Source of the DNA: Epithemia pelagica
Lineage: Eukaryota; Bacillariophyta; Bacillariophyceae; Surirellales; Surirellaceae
Length of the DNA: 64,000 nt
NCBI GenBank assembly: GCA_946965045.2
Contig: OX337232.1
Span: forward strand, 3,782,001 to 3,846,000
Reading direction: 5' to 3'
A program made the translations under genes and the position numbers. Positions 9,968-21,274 of the stretch are shown piece after piece; the first letter of the stretch is position 1, and each line of letters starts with the position of its first letter. The notes under the pieces were generated by a model. The model was given only the letters and a program-made list of their open reading frames with translations, did no database searches and was not told the DNA's origin.

Positions 9968-11746
9968 TTAATGCTCGTACCAATACGAAGCACGCCTTTC
10001 GTGGCTCTGTTCGCACCAATACGAAAAGCGATCCATGGCATACATGGCCAACTGTTTGTTCACGATATCCGATAGGTTGTATTCATCAAACCACAGGTAA
10101 TTGTCACAGTTGCAGGAATGCAAGTAATTGACGGGAAAAGTACAGTGCACCCAGTCCGCAACCGCCGACAAGTCTTCGGTACCCTCGGGATAGAGGGGTA
10201 GGTATTGGATGCCAATGGCGGCCGGAACGGCAGCGGTACAGTCGACGGTTTGACTGCGGTAACGGGCATTGCACGGCTCGTGCATGTAATCGAGCTTGTG
10301 GCTAAAGTCCTTGTCCCTGAGAATCTCATACAAGCCCTCTTCCACATCCAAATACTCCAGACCCCAATGGGACTCTCCGCACCTGTTGGCAAAGTCGTCG
10401 TAATGGCTTGTAACAATGCCATAGATTCCATCTCGAAAGCGTTTGGAAATGTAGTCAATGGACTTTTCGAATTGTTTGCCCTTGTTGATGGGTGTGTCCT
10501 TGAACGAGACCATGAGTGCCTTGATGGCCGGAAGCCGCTTCAGATCCGGCAAACCCATGAGAGCAACGTTGCAAACAGTGTCAACAGCGTACAAGGCCTC
10601 AATGTCCGCGGTGAGTGAGGAAAGTGCAATCGTAATGGTAGCTTCCATATCGCGAGTCGACTGTCGATCACGAGTCGGGTCTATCATGGTACGAATCATA
10701 TCATAGGCAAGCTTGACGGCCAAATCCCGGTCTCTGGTACCAATGCCCACCATGTGAATTCGCCCCTTCATGACCTCGGCATCCCCTCCACCAAGTGCCT
10801 CGACATACGAATTAATCTGCTCCTGGAGTTTAAAACCTGGGCCTACATTATTGGCAAAGGCAAAGGCATGGGCGCTCGTCGTTACTTGGGTTGCCATATC
10901 CAACTTGAGGCCTTCGGCAATGTAGTGAATCGAAAGTTTCGAGTCGGTCGATTGCTCCAGACACCTGACTGGACTATCCGTGCAAGGACTGGTAGTGATC
11001 GAAGTCCCCCAATCGGCAAATTCGTCTCCAAACACATAGAGCGACTCAAAGTCACAATAACAAACGGGATAACTCGGTCCATCGTATGGTCCCGGATAGG
11101 GACACTCGGTGAAGGTCGGTTTGGGCGTCGGTTGTTTCGTCGGAGCGGGTGTCGGTGCTTTCTTTGGTGCTTTTGTTGGTTTGGGCGATCCCTTTTTGCT
11201 GGTTTTCTTGTCTAGCTTGCGTTGTCGGGTCATTGTTTGAGAAATAATCACGCGGTTCTTGTCTCGGTTCGTCACGGTGGAAGCCGACGACGACGAGGAC
11301 TGTAGTGGTGTGGATCATCATCATCATTATCATGGAGGAGGCCGAAACGGAGCGACAATGTGATTATTGAGGAGGCAGAAGCGGAGAGAAGGGTCATGAG
11401 GAGGACGAGGGACAGTATTCCGCAGTAACCGGCATGAGGAAAGCACCCCCACAAGAGCACAGGGCCAGCATCATCATCATCATCGTTTGTTGTCGAAGGA
11501 AGGATTGTGAAACAATACGGGAGGAAGAAGAAACAAACATGGTGAGACGAGGCAGAGGAACAAAGAGGTTTACCTTTCATCCATGCAACAGACAACACGT
11601 ACACTTTTTTCCAACGCCCCCCGGACCACTCGACGACGAAACGATGGGTGCTGTTCCTCGTCCTGGGAGGATGCGGCCGCCAAAGCAGAAGGAGCCAGAG
11701 AGGCCAAGACGACAGCAAGGCTGGTATACCAAACGAGGAGCTTCAT
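9968..11746 (-). CDS. Secreted SGNH/GDSL-lipase-like protein lacking catalytic residues (two exons)
   Basis: I model two exons: 11603-11746 and 9968-11299, joined across a 303-bp intron that starts GTACGT and ends ACAG, keeping frame (phase 0). Exon 1 encodes a clear signal peptide (MKLLVWYTSL..., Leu/Val/Ala core, cleavage near ALA-AAS). Exon 2 begins with a Ser run and a Lys/Pro/Thr-rich linker. Then follows a ~350-residue domain with fungal/plant GDSL-lipase layout: block I YVFGDEFADWGTS, a block II-like FANNVGPGFKLQEQI, block III VGIGTRDRD and block V LWFDEYNLSDIVNKQLA. In active enzymes these read GDS, GxND and DxxH. Here Ser is Glu (~141), Asn is Arg (~237) and the final His is Asn (~456), while both Asp residues remain. 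It has many Cys, as expected for a secreted domain. Total ~491 residues. Fold assignment is from motif order and is moderately sure. Confidence 0.72.
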
Positions 11747-11983
11747 GGTGGTAATAACGGTGAATCGAAGAAAAAAGGTTCAATGTGTAGCTTGGCCACA
11801 ATGGTATCTTGATTCGGATACCTTTTGTGGAATTGTGAGCCAAAGAAGTGTGTCTTTTTCTTGATCGGCTGCTGCTGTTGCAGCATGGAAGCATCAAAGA
11901 ACAACGAGAAGCGTTGGATCAACTCTGCAACAGTCAATCTGACCGTTGAACGCCATGCCCATCACAGACAACGATTAGCTTTG

Positions 11984-12680
11984 GCCTGGGATACTCGGTA
12001 TTTTTTGTGGACCACATACAAATATAGACAAACTACCACAAACTACTATGTCGAATAGACTTCTTGTGGTATAGCTCTACTTATTAAGACCGTTATAAGA
12101 CGTTATACTACAATACCCCCAATGCGGAGTTGAGCGATGTGGATAAATGTTGTCAATTGTTGATAATTGTTGAGCGTGCCATGTTCCTAAATAGACAAAT
12201 AGAAAATTCTAAGTAGAATTGTTTTTCTGCTGCTCCCCCAAAGCCCCCCAAAAATTAGTCCCGAATGCATCGCATGCAGTCACAGTTGACTGCATAGCAC
12301 ATGGCACGAAATTTCTTCGCCATGTGCAACATGATGAGTTTGACGTGATGAATGATTATGTGTTCTTTTCTCGATTGTCGTGCATCGTGCAAGTTGACCA
12401 TGGCCGACGGTACGGTGGAAATGGCGGTTCAGACTGGTTGTTTCGACAGCCTTGTCTGGACGAATCCACAAATCCACAAATCCACAAATCCACAAATCCA
12501 CAAATCCACAAATCCACAAATCCACAAATCCACAAATCCACAAATCCACAAATCCACAAATCCACAAATCCACAAATCCACAAATCCACAAATCCACAAA
12601 TCCACAAATCCACAAACGACGCAACAACACAAACGACGCAACAATCAAACATCTTATCTCTGCTACTATGGGTTAATGTT
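11984..12680 (+). repeat. Left terminal inverted repeat (697 bp)
   Basis: Pairs with 25390-26143 on the opposite strand with only scattered mismatches (for example ctaccacaaactactatg versus cttccacaaactacgatg). It contains subterminal hairpins (12274-12295 and 12297-12327), a short AATTCTA/TAGAATT palindrome near 12208-12223, and an 8-bp satellite at 12465-12616. It lies about 240 bp upstream of the start codon of the SGNH-like gene, so it occupies that gene's promoter region. Confidence 0.9.
12465..12616 (+). repeat. 8-bp satellite (tccacaaa), 19 copies, in the left inverted repeat
   Basis: Perfect tandem copies of tccacaaa. Because 8 is not a multiple of 3 and no stop arises, all three frames are open on both strands and give an eight-residue peptide repeat (STNPQIHK on +). 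These frames are by-products of the repeat, not a gene. Confidence 0.97.
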
Positions 12681-12750
12681 GACTAAGGTAAGTAAATGAG
12701 CCGAAAGGGTGAGGACTGTCTTGATTCTTGGTTGTTGCGGTCTTTCACGC

Positions 12751-13230
12751 TCACATGGTTTGTCCCCCCACAGGGTCAGCACGTACTGCAGTCGGTGCAG
12801 CAGTCGCATTGGACTGATTCTCGACGGGTTCGAATACAACCCACTTCCAATCTGCTGCAGGACCAAGGGTATTCTGGGTCAGGATTGCGTCGTGGAGATA
12901 CAGCTGGAAGATCTGGGTCATCCTGGATGAATCGGTCACCCCACACATCGCAATTTTCTTACAAAGCTTGCGGAGAAGTGCCTCGACGTCCTTTTGCTGG
13001 TCGAGGATGGCATCTTCGAGGTTGTCGGGGGGCTCTTCGTTGTCGGGGATCTCCTTCACGTTCACTTTGCGGACCCTCGTCCACTTTTTCCGCCCATTTT
13101 CCTTCTCGATAGCGACGTACGCCATCTTTGCAGTATCCTGCTTGCTGGCTTTCCTCCAGCCCTTCATGCCAACGTAAGTGCCTCCTGTGAAGGCAATGCG
13201 GCAGCCAATCTCAAATTCTTCGTCCGCCAT
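12751..13230 (-). CDS. Transposon accessory protein, small, KOW-like start, unknown function
   Basis: 159 residues, ATG at 13230. The N-terminus (EEFEIGCRIAFTGGTYVGM followed by KGWRKA) resembles a KOW/SH3-like beta-barrel start, where a GxYxGxxG turn is typical. The middle is highly charged (KENGRKKWTRVRKVNVKEIP). The C-terminal half has helices with EALLRKLCKKIAMCGV and FQLYLHDAILTQN. It ends 70 bp inside the left inverted repeat and lies divergent to the transposase gene, with 153 bp between their start codons that probably serve as a shared promoter. A role as a DNA- or RNA-binding helper in transposition is inference from position. I do not recognise a named family. Confidence 0.7.
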   Translation of the reverse strand: MADEEFEIGCRIAFTGGTYVGMKGWRKASKQDTAKMAYVAIEKENGRKKWTRVRKVNVKEIPDNEEPPDNLEDAILDQQKDVEALLRKLCKKIAMCGVTDSSRMTQIFQLYLHDAILTQNTLGPAADWKWVVFEPVENQSNATAAPTAVRADPVGGQTM

Positions 13231-13383
13231 GGTGCGTAGTATCCAACAATCAAAGAGAATGGGAAAATTGTGACCACTCGTGTTCGCGTTTACAAAAACG
13301 AGTTCGTCTACTTGTTATCGCTAAAATAAAGTAGTCAGAACACAGGCTTCATCTACTTGTACATTTCTTATAGTTATTCAAAG

Positions 13384-14283
13384 ATGCTTCTAACGCCTCA
13401 CGAAATGATGATGCAAGGATTGAACTTCCTTGGCATCCATCCTCCTCCTTGTGCACGAGAGAGCACGAAGTACAGCGACCTTTTCCATAAGCATTATGGT
13501 TCGTCTACTTTAGTTGTTGCTTCTCTATGGTTTGACCTTGCACATGCGTCGGTCAATGGCGAATGCTTGCTATTAGAGAAGGAGATGACAACGAGTGGCC
13601 TACGGCAATTCCTTATGGCTATCTACTTTCTTTGGGTCTATCCCAAGAATGCCGAACTTCTTGCCTCGGTATTCAATGTATGCGCGTCCTACTGCCAAGG
13701 TAAGAGGCTGTGGCGTTGGATTGAGAAGATACAGGCGATGAAGACGATTAAAATCACCTGGCCAGATTTCTCGGAAATTTTTTGCCTTACTGTGGATGGA
13801 GTGGACTTCAAAACGTGGGAGCCCAAGCATCCCATCCATCACCGTGACAAGGGGGCCTATTCCCCAAAGTTCAATCATGGCGGTGTGAAGTATGAACTGG
13901 GTGTTGCTGTGTTTCAACCAAAAATTGTATGGACAAATGGCCCCTTCAAAGCTGCTGTACATGACTTAACGGTATTTCGTGCAGGGCTCAAGCAGAAGAT
14001 TGGTCCAGGAAAAAAGGTAATTGCTGACCGTGGATACCGCTCAGACGACAAGCACGAGCAGTCAATGCTCTCCCTACCGTATCACGGAGACAGTGCCGAG
14101 CTCAAGAGCTTCAAGAGCCGTGCGCGCTGTCGCCATGAAAGTGTCAACGGACGGATTAAAAACTTCCGAGCGATGGAAGACACCTTTCGTCATGGCAAAG
14201 AGAAACACAAAATCGCCTTCGAGGCTGTATGCGTCATTGTGCAATACCAAATGGATAATGGCGCTGAGGTTTTCCAAGTCTAG
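13384..14283 (+). CDS. DDE transposase (PIF/Harbinger or IS5-like, DDE_Tnp_4 type)
   Basis: 299 residues from the ATG at 13384; the frame is open to 13357 only through a non-ATG codon. Catalytic triad read from motifs: D138 in LTVDGVDFKTW, D215 in VIADRGYRSDD and E252 in CRHESVNGRIKNF, giving spacing D-76-D-36-E. The ADRGYR and RxExxNGRIK words are typical of the IS5/Harbinger DDE superfamily, whose enzymes cut and rejoin transposon ends in the nucleus. The N-terminal 130 residues are helical with a Trp/Leu-rich stretch and no clear DNA-binding motif. The frame is unbroken, so the protein may be functional. It should act on the flanking inverted repeats at 11984 and 26143. Confidence 0.85.
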   Translation: MLLTPHEMMMQGLNFLGIHPPPCARESTKYSDLFHKHYGSSTLVVASLWFDLAHASVNGECLLLEKEMTTSGLRQFLMAIYFLWVYPKNAELLASVFNVCASYCQGKRLWRWIEKIQAMKTIKITWPDFSEIFCLTVDGVDFKTWEPKHPIHHRDKGAYSPKFNHGGVKYELGVAVFQPKIVWTNGPFKAAVHDLTVFRAGLKQKIGPGKKVIADRGYRSDDKHEQSMLSLPYHGDSAELKSFKSRARCRHESVNGRIKNFRAMEDTFRHGKEKHKIAFEAVCVIVQYQMDNGAEVFQV

Positions 14284-14490
14284 GAGAAGGAGTAGGTGCT
14301 CTACAAGATTGATAGTTCTAATACAATAGTGAAATCTTAACGACAAACTACTACCTGATTACTCACTACCAATATTCATATGCATGTTTATGCTGTGTAC
14401 AGTGGCCAAGAAACAATTGCCTCTGAGTCGCTGTCGACAACACAAAGAAGTTTTTCATGTGATGTACTCTACTGGTACTCGTACCAAGAC

Positions 14491-16170
14491 TCAAAACTTT
14501 TTCTTCCGAGTCGTCTTACCATTGCCCTGAGGAGAAAACAAATCCTTGACTCCCTGTTTGCGTTGCTTGTTCTTCGCACGCCTCGACGATCCCTTGACGA
14601 CAATGCGCCAAAAGACAATCATCCCAAGCATACCATTCGGGAGATCCTCGTCTTCGTCTTCATTCTCCGCTTGTGACTCCAACTCCACAATGCTTGCAGT
14701 CGTAGAATCCAAATCCGCCATCGTTGCTGCTGCCTCACCTCGAGCAACACTGGCAGCATGATCACCAGTTGGGCCACCCTCGAATTGCACTTCGTCGTCG
14801 TCCTCCTCCTCATGATTAATTGTGAGAGGGATCATCTCTGTTGGTACTTCATACTCCTCACCAGCAAGGACGGAGTTGTCCAGAACTATTTTCGACGGGA
14901 AAACAAGAATCCAGTAAGCCATCTCGCGCTCTTTGCTGCCCTTGACAGCGAAGTATGTCTTGTTGTGCTCCTGGATAAACGCCTTGCATCGAGGACCCAT
15001 TCTGGGGTGAGAATGGTATCGTCGCACATTCCTCAGCCAGAAGTCCCTGGAAACTCCCTTGATCAACACCTTGGGGCCAGGGATATGCGTGTACTCTTCG
15101 GGCTTGGGGATCTGTGCTTCCCAAGTGGTGTAGTCCGAGCTACCTGGCGAAATCAATCGGTGAATGTAAACGCTGTTCCAGGTGTGCTCGTTGTAAACCA
15201 TGTCGGTCACATAGAAGACCTCGAACTCCCTGTTCCTCTCGGGGTGATCCAGATCCACATAGATGACGAATGGATTCTCCTTGGTTCCCTCAAGAACTCG
15301 GGAAGAAGAATTGGTTACCTCGAGGGACGAAAAGCTTGAAGTCAAATCAGGAACACTCATCTTCTTGTTATCAACAATCAACGGTGTCCTCGTGGATGAA
15401 TCAACAATCTTCGAAGGGGGGGCTGTTTCCAATGGAACAGAATGTGTTGGAGTCGGGGTTGAGCGGCGCGCCTCAGCAAACGCAACAACTTTCTTGGTCG
15501 GTTGCTTCGAGAGAGCACGAGTAGGAGGGATTATGGCGTCGGTGATGGCGTTGAGGCCAAAGCCTTCTGCGCTGTCAACAGTGTACTCCATGTCGGAGTC
15601 GGGTGGGGTGCAGTCGCTTGCGTCTTCCCCGTTGGGTTCCTTCTTCTCTGGCTTGGTCTCGGGTTCCTTCTTCTCTGGCTTGGTCTCGGGTTCCTTCTTC
15701 TCTTCCTCGGTCGCTGACTTCTGCGACTCGCCAAGTTCTTGGTAGGTCTTATCAGAAAGTTGGACCTTCAGTTCCTTGAGGCGAGAAACGTACTGAACAA
15801 TAGGAAGCTTCTTGAAGTAGCTCCACTTGGTCTGAAATGCTCTGCGGAGCAACGAACCACTTTCCCCGTATGTATTGGGGTACCTGTCGCAGATCGAGAC
15901 AAAACGGAGGCTCTGTCGACTCTTGTTGAGCTTCTCAACGTCTCTTAAAAGCTCAAGAGTCTGAAGACCCGACAGGTGAATCCTTACTTCGTTGTTTGCT
16001 TTGGATTTTTTTTGACATTGTGAGATTTTGTCTGTTGCATGCGAGTTTCCAAGGAGAGAGTCGAGCAAGACAATGCATCTTATTTGGATAACCACTCCTG
16101 TATAGAATATGTTACTAGTTTGAATTCTTTTGCTATGTAAATGGGTTATGCTGGCGGATATTGATGGCAT
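14491..16170 (-). CDS. Transposon protein with Trp-rich SANT-like N-terminal domain, unknown function
   Basis: About 559 residues from the ATG at 16170, the first in-frame Met outside the neighbouring LTR; the frame stays open into the LTR up to 16353. After ~50 poor residues there is a compact domain, VRIHLSGLQTLELLRDVEKL to RLKELK, with YGESGSLLRRAFQTKWSYFK. Its Trp/Arg pattern recalls a Myb/SANT or trihelix fold. Next come tandem KKEPETKPE nonapeptides, an acidic/Pro-rich linker, and a second conserved-looking domain (roughly residues 300-460) with VIYVDLDHPERN, YNEHTWNSVYIHRL and KGVSRDFWLRNVRRYHSH. Harbinger elements carry a second SANT-like DNA-binding protein, so this may be the counterpart, which is inference. 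Its 5' end is separated from its promoter partner by the copia insertion 45 bp upstream of the ATG. Confidence 0.65.
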   Translation of the reverse strand: MPSISASITHLHSKRIQTSNIFYTGVVIQIRCIVLLDSLLGNSHATDKISQCQKKSKANNEVRIHLSGLQTLELLRDVEKLNKSRQSLRFVSICDRYPNTYGESGSLLRRAFQTKWSYFKKLPIVQYVSRLKELKVQLSDKTYQELGESQKSATEEEKKEPETKPEKKEPETKPEKKEPNGEDASDCTPPDSDMEYTVDSAEGFGLNAITDAIIPPTRALSKQPTKKVVAFAEARRSTPTPTHSVPLETAPPSKIVDSSTRTPLIVDNKKMSVPDLTSSFSSLEVTNSSSRVLEGTKENPFVIYVDLDHPERNREFEVFYVTDMVYNEHTWNSVYIHRLISPGSSDYTTWEAQIPKPEEYTHIPGPKVLIKGVSRDFWLRNVRRYHSHPRMGPRCKAFIQEHNKTYFAVKGSKEREMAYWILVFPSKIVLDNSVLAGEEYEVPTEMIPLTINHEEEDDDEVQFEGGPTGDHAASVARGEAAATMADLDSTTASIVELESQAENEDEDEDLPNGMLGMIVFWRIVVKGSSRRAKNKQRKQGVKDLFSPQGNGKTTRKKKF

Positions 16171-16214
16171 TAGGTGCTGTCTGGCGACAGCAATGCTGTG
16201 ACTCGTGACCAGGT

Positions 16215-16997
16215 TGTTACAATTCTTTCTGAATCGTAGGGACATTGATGCTCGGTAGAGCAGACAATCAGGTAGGTCACCAACCGATACAAGCTTCTCA
16301 GGGTCAGAGAAGCAAGCAAGTCGAAGTCTATCAGAAGGATAGTCGGGACACAAAAGAAGATGTGATAAATGGTGATATTGTTAGATTGTGTGTTGATTAC
16401 TACGATAGGTCTACGTGAAATGTTCGGTCCTGCCAAGGGTCATGTGTCATAGGTTCTTGGCGGCAACAGGTTTGGAATAGTTGGAGTCGATTCATGTGAT
16501 GTATATGACATGTATATGTGGACGGATAACATATACAGGGTCAACAGCTCTTGCTTTGGGTTGGCATAGTTGTTTTCATGGCGCGCAGCTTGTTGACAAT
16601 TTGGAGATTGTGGGAATGGAAATATGGTCTCGCGTGATCGTGTGTCGTGCTTGGGATACTTAGACCGTTGGGTCGGATAGATGCCGACAGCGCTCGGATG
16701 TCGCTTGGGCGCGCTCGATGATTTCGGGCGCGTACGCTTAGGGCGTTAGTATAATGTCCGAGCAACGGCCAAATTTACGTCCGTTGTAATACCGCACGAC
16801 CCAGTTTAGTCTTGAGAGTGAGTTCGTCAATCTATTCTCACTTTTCATGATTTGCGAAGAAATATAGGTCGATATAGCGCGAAGCTAGGGAACATAGCTC
16901 GAAGCTAGATGGCATGATGCGATAGCACGAGGCTATGTGACATGGGGAATCGATGAGATGTAGAATCTAACCACCATAGACGGTGAGAATTCTAACA
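16215..16997 (-). repeat. 3' LTR of the copia element
   Basis: 783 bp, TG...CA ends in element orientation. Its first bases (TGTTAG) supply the TAG stop of the RT-RNase H frame. An open frame inside it continues in phase into the transposon gene at 14491-16170. Confidence 0.95.
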
Positions 16998-18965
16998 CTC
17001 CCCACAACTCGTTGTTTCAGCCTTGTCATCATTGGATTTGTTGAGGTCTTGAACTTCTCCTTTCCAAAACAACAATGGCTTGAGCATGGGCCAAATAGAT
17101 ACGAAATCCCAATGTTTGCTAAGGATATCGGCAGGGTTGGTCTTTCCATCTTTCCAGTAGAATGCAACATACTTTGCTGCGATGGCTTCACAAACTCGGT
17201 GGTATGACAGAAGATGGTGTCTCTTGGATAGTATGGAATGAGGAACGGTTGCATTGAGCACAACAGATCTGTTATCTCCGTACATGTAACTTCGCTCTCG
17301 GATAGGTACTCCAAGGTAGCGGAGAGAATGTCGTAATTCTGTAATCTGATCTATTGCTGTCCTTGCAGCCACAAACTCGGATCCATAGGTAGCAGTTTCC
17401 ACCGTGCTCTGTCTCTTGCTGTACCAGTCAATAGGTGTTCCGTTCAACAAATGTAGAACAGCAGTGACGGATTTACCAGTGACTATGTCATGCATGAGAT
17501 TGGCATCAACATAATGAGTTGTGGTAACATAGCGGCCAAGAGGTGTTGGGCAGTCTTCAGGAATACGTTCACTTGCATTCGAATAGACAGTGCGAGTCCA
17601 ATCAAATTCTTGGGTAGGAAGACTTGAATAATCAGGCTCTCCAATCCTAAATCTGATTGCGCCTTCTGGGAGATGTGCAAGGTATCCATAGATACGCTTG
17701 GCTCTATCAAGATGTCCTTTCCTCGGAGCAGCACGAAAGCGTGATAGCGTCATTGTAGCGGTGAAGACGTCGAAACGACCAATAGTGATCACCCATTGGA
17801 GTTGTCCAATCAGAGTTTGGAAATGGCTAGTACCTTCTTCATCAAGGAGCTCAGAATCATCCAATTCAGGATGGTCTCCACCAATAAGAGGTGTTTTGGC
17901 TTTCTTGGGTTTCTCCTTGAAGATTCGTTCGAAAGTGTCCATCATCTTACCAATGTAGCGTCTTGGATCTGCTACTAATGTTCCATCAGAATCCTTGGTG
18001 TAACAACATCCCAAGTGGAAATCAATGGGTCCATCTCCTTTGAGTTTGAAGTTGTATTTCTCCTTCAGGATCTTGCAGATATTCCCAGGATCAGTAGAAA
18101 TAATGGCTAAGTCATCAACGTATACGGCAATGTATTCGTAACAGTCTTCTCCAGGTGCTTTCCTCATCCAGATATCCGGATCTGCTTTGCTTGGTGAAAA
18201 TCCCATGTCTGTCAAAACATCGAATAAGACATCATGCCAGCGTGCGCCTGATGACTTCAATCCATAAAGTGCCTTGTATATAATCAGGATGTGACCTTCT
18301 AATTCCTTGAATTCGGGTCCTGCGACAATGAAAATTTTCTCCCCTGTCAAAGCTTCCAGATATGCGTTTCCAATATCTGCTCCCCATATTTCCAAGTCAT
18401 TCAAAGTACCCAGGAATAAGGCAATGCGGAGGTTGCGAATGGAAACAACACCTGAATAGATTGTCTCAACGGGTTCTTTTGTGAGATGTCCATCTGCGAC
18501 AAGTCTTGCTTTATGTCGTCCATCATGTTTTACGTCAAAGACAAGATGTACACGTATCTTATGATATCCTTCAGGTGCATTGGATACTTTCCCTTTAATG
18601 AAGATGGCTTTCCCAAAATCCTTGAATGTTTTGTAGGACTGGATCTGTGACAATTCTAATTCTGTTGCATCCTGCCACTTTGTGTTGCCATGTTGTTTAT
18701 CAAGAGCGACAGCTTCCTCATAATTGCGTGGTACTTGAAAGCCAAACTTATACTTGACGGAATGGTGAACTTGTTTAATCCTTGACTGTTTGGCTGCTCG
18801 AATGAGACGTTTGCTTGTTTTGACATAACGTTTCAAATGCTTCCATCCAGGTTCGTTGAGTAAACCATGTTTCTTTCCATAAATTGCTACAGTGATCGGA
18901 TCATCATTGGCGATGAGTGATAAGGGTTCATAGGTAGTCTCCCCAGTTTCCCAATCAACAAGCAA
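16992..18965 (-). pseudogene. Copia reverse transcriptase and RNase H (frame-shifted from integrase)
   Basis: About 657 residues. Copia RT landmarks: RHKARLVADG, IWGADIGNAYLEA, ALYGLKSSGARWHD, and the catalytic YVDDLA box at about 18110-18130 on the plus coordinate. RNase H follows with HYVDANLMHD, ETATYGSEFVA and YGDNRSVV, which carry its acidic residues, and a C-terminal LSKHWD motif. Its N-terminal frame overlaps the integrase frame by 79 bases. The join is broken by a one-base difference near 18963-18972, where KGSKY leads into LLVDWETGE only in the other frame. The stop codon lies in the first bases of the LTR. I call it broken because normal copia Pol is continuous here. Confidence 0.85.
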
Positions 18966-21274
18966 ATATATTTGCTCCCCTTGTAATCTGGATCAGTTGT
19001 GTTCAGTGGGCCTTGATGGGCAATGACGTCCCTGAACCTGAAAAGATTATCTCCAGAGGTTTGAGCTTGGTTATCTCGTTCGATATACTCCATGAGTTGA
19101 TTATAGGATATCATCTCATCAACATCAGAATTTGTCTTTCGGTAGATGTACTTGACACGTTCTTCCTGTTTCGTTGCTTCTTCATTAAGATCAATGACTC
19201 GTTTGATGACACGTGCACGGTGTCGCTCCCCATTTTCTTCTGTGTCGCATAGTAATGTGCGTCCTATCATGTCGTCAAAATCGATCGTGGGCATTGGTTT
19301 GGATGGATCTTCACTATCACTGCGAATGAAGACAGTGTCAGCTTGCTTATCATTGTCATCCTTCTCAGACGAATCCTCCCCTGAAGGTCGATCCACACGT
19401 AGGTTAGGTGTAGTGGATTCAACACGGCGAACAGCAGAACGGTAGATTATCTGGTTATCCTGGGTGAGAATCTTCCAAGTAAAAGAATCACCAACGTTGT
19501 GAGCAAAACCAACCCAGTGGCCAAGTTTCTCATCAGAAGAAGATGGATATGAACCGGAAGTGGGTTCAGCGGGGTTGACACGGTAGTAAACCTCATCCCA
19601 GAAAGGAAAGAACAAGAGATGAGTAATGTCAGGTGGGCGTCCGGAGAGAGCCTCAAGAGGAGTGCGACCGGAATGGGTGGGTGATGATGCATGGTTCAAT
19701 AAGTCACAGACATACTCAAGGCAAAGAAGCCAGGTGTTGGCAGGGCAACCAGTGGCATTCATGAGAGCGTTGGTCGTACGTTTAACGGTCTGGTAACGGT
19801 TTTCAGCCTTATTCTGGTGTTGATGATAAGGTTCAGATCGATACTCCCCAATAAGCAAAGTGCGAAGAATGTCTTTGACCTTTTGAGAGATGAGAGATGA
19901 ACCACCATCACTGATAAGAGTCTCCATGGCACCACGAAACCGGATGTTGTCCTGAAGAGTATTGACAAACTGTTTGGTTGACTTGATCCCATAGATATCA
20001 GTAACCAGAGTATCTCGACCAACAAAGATTTGTGCGACTTTACCGCCATGGTCAACAGCAGGGGTGTCGGAGAAAACCGAGTCAGTAGCAACGGGTTCAT
20101 GGCGTCGAGGTATATTAAGGACCGGATTGCGAGCCTTGAAATGTTTCTTGAGGGTGTCGTGGTCAAAAGTAATGCTACCATTACGTGTAGTGTGCTTGAA
20201 CGTATCGGCAATAACATCTTCAGATTGCCAACCAAAGAATGGACGGAACTTCTTCCAGTCATACGCTTCCTGGTAACGACGGTGGACAGAGGCATGAAGT
20301 GTAGGATCATTACCTTCTGCGTCAGCATAGATAGAAAAGAAGGGTGCGTCGTCAGGTCCATGATCGTATGGGGGATCCAAAAGGAGATTGAGGTTACAAA
20401 CAACACGATCAGTGTACTCCCCATAGTTGTCATATGGATGGTTCGACATACTACCATCAGTCTTGACGTGTTTCCAATCAGGATCATTGTCAGAGGGTGT
20501 GGGAGAATACGAATGGTCCAGAACACCAGGATCCCATGTGTCGGGTGACGTGAAGATGATCTGAGGTAAGGTATCCATGTCATCGTCGCTGGGGATACCC
20601 AAGGAGTGGATGTAGGCTAACCCATCCTTGATGTGAAGGGGTATAGCACGACCATCAAGTGTAGTGATGCGTTGTTTACCATCAACTTTAACAGATCGTT
20701 CATCAACAGCAAGTCCGAAATGCTCGAATTGACCAGGAGCATGGATAGATAAGCCCTTTCCATAATAAGCATATTCATTGAAGATGCCGACAATAGGTCC
20801 ATCATTGGTCTCAAACTTTGCGGCACATGTGACGACAGGAAGTCCAGTAAGTTCATGGTTATCAATACCCACAATAGTGATATGGCGGCCAGTCTTAGAA
20901 AGGATGCGCATGTCAGAACCAGCAAGTCCTCCATTAGCACCACGGTCAATCAATTGATTTCCTGGTAAAGTAGATTTCCTGGAAAACAAATAGCGTGGAA
21001 CATGTCCTGCTTGTTTATGCATGTTGGCTTTGAAAGTAACCTTCTTGCTCGTCTTGGACTTGGCGTTAGAAAGAACACTAGTCAGGTCAGTTGCCGGGTG
21101 ATTGATATCAGTCGTCATGGCTTGGTTGATAAATTGTGTAACCGGATCTGAATCATCTGGATGCTCAGGGGCTACGCCAGGTGAGTCGTCATCAGATGCA
21201 ACTTGGTTGGGGTCAGGATCAGGTTCCGGATCAATGTCGAGGGCATGTGTTTGCACTTTCCTCGGTGTTATTGA
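18887..21274 (-). pseudogene. Copia protease and integrase
   Basis: In the same frame as the end of gag but after a TAA codon at 21275. The protease has LIDRGANGGLAGSDM, the diatom CoDi form of the D-S/T-G site with Arg after Asp; a zinc-knuckle region is not obvious. Integrase: first Asp in VATDSVFSD, second in LISDGGSSL and Glu in HQNKAENRYQTVKR, followed by the NHASSPTHSGRTPLEALSG block common to copia integrases. There is no ATG at the start. The frame ends at 18887 after the one-base break that separates it from RT. Integrase would insert the cDNA; whether this copy is expressed is doubtful. Confidence 0.85.

Noticed and set aside
12219-12699. Long frames on both strands encoding STNPQIHK-type or DLWICGFV-type peptide repeats
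   Set aside because: They result from an 8-bp satellite lacking stops in any frame; the same occurs in the other arm at 25359-25847.
16541-16765. LTR frames of 60-88 residues, duplicated in both LTRs
   Set aside because: Identical because the LTRs are copies; no protein-like features and short.
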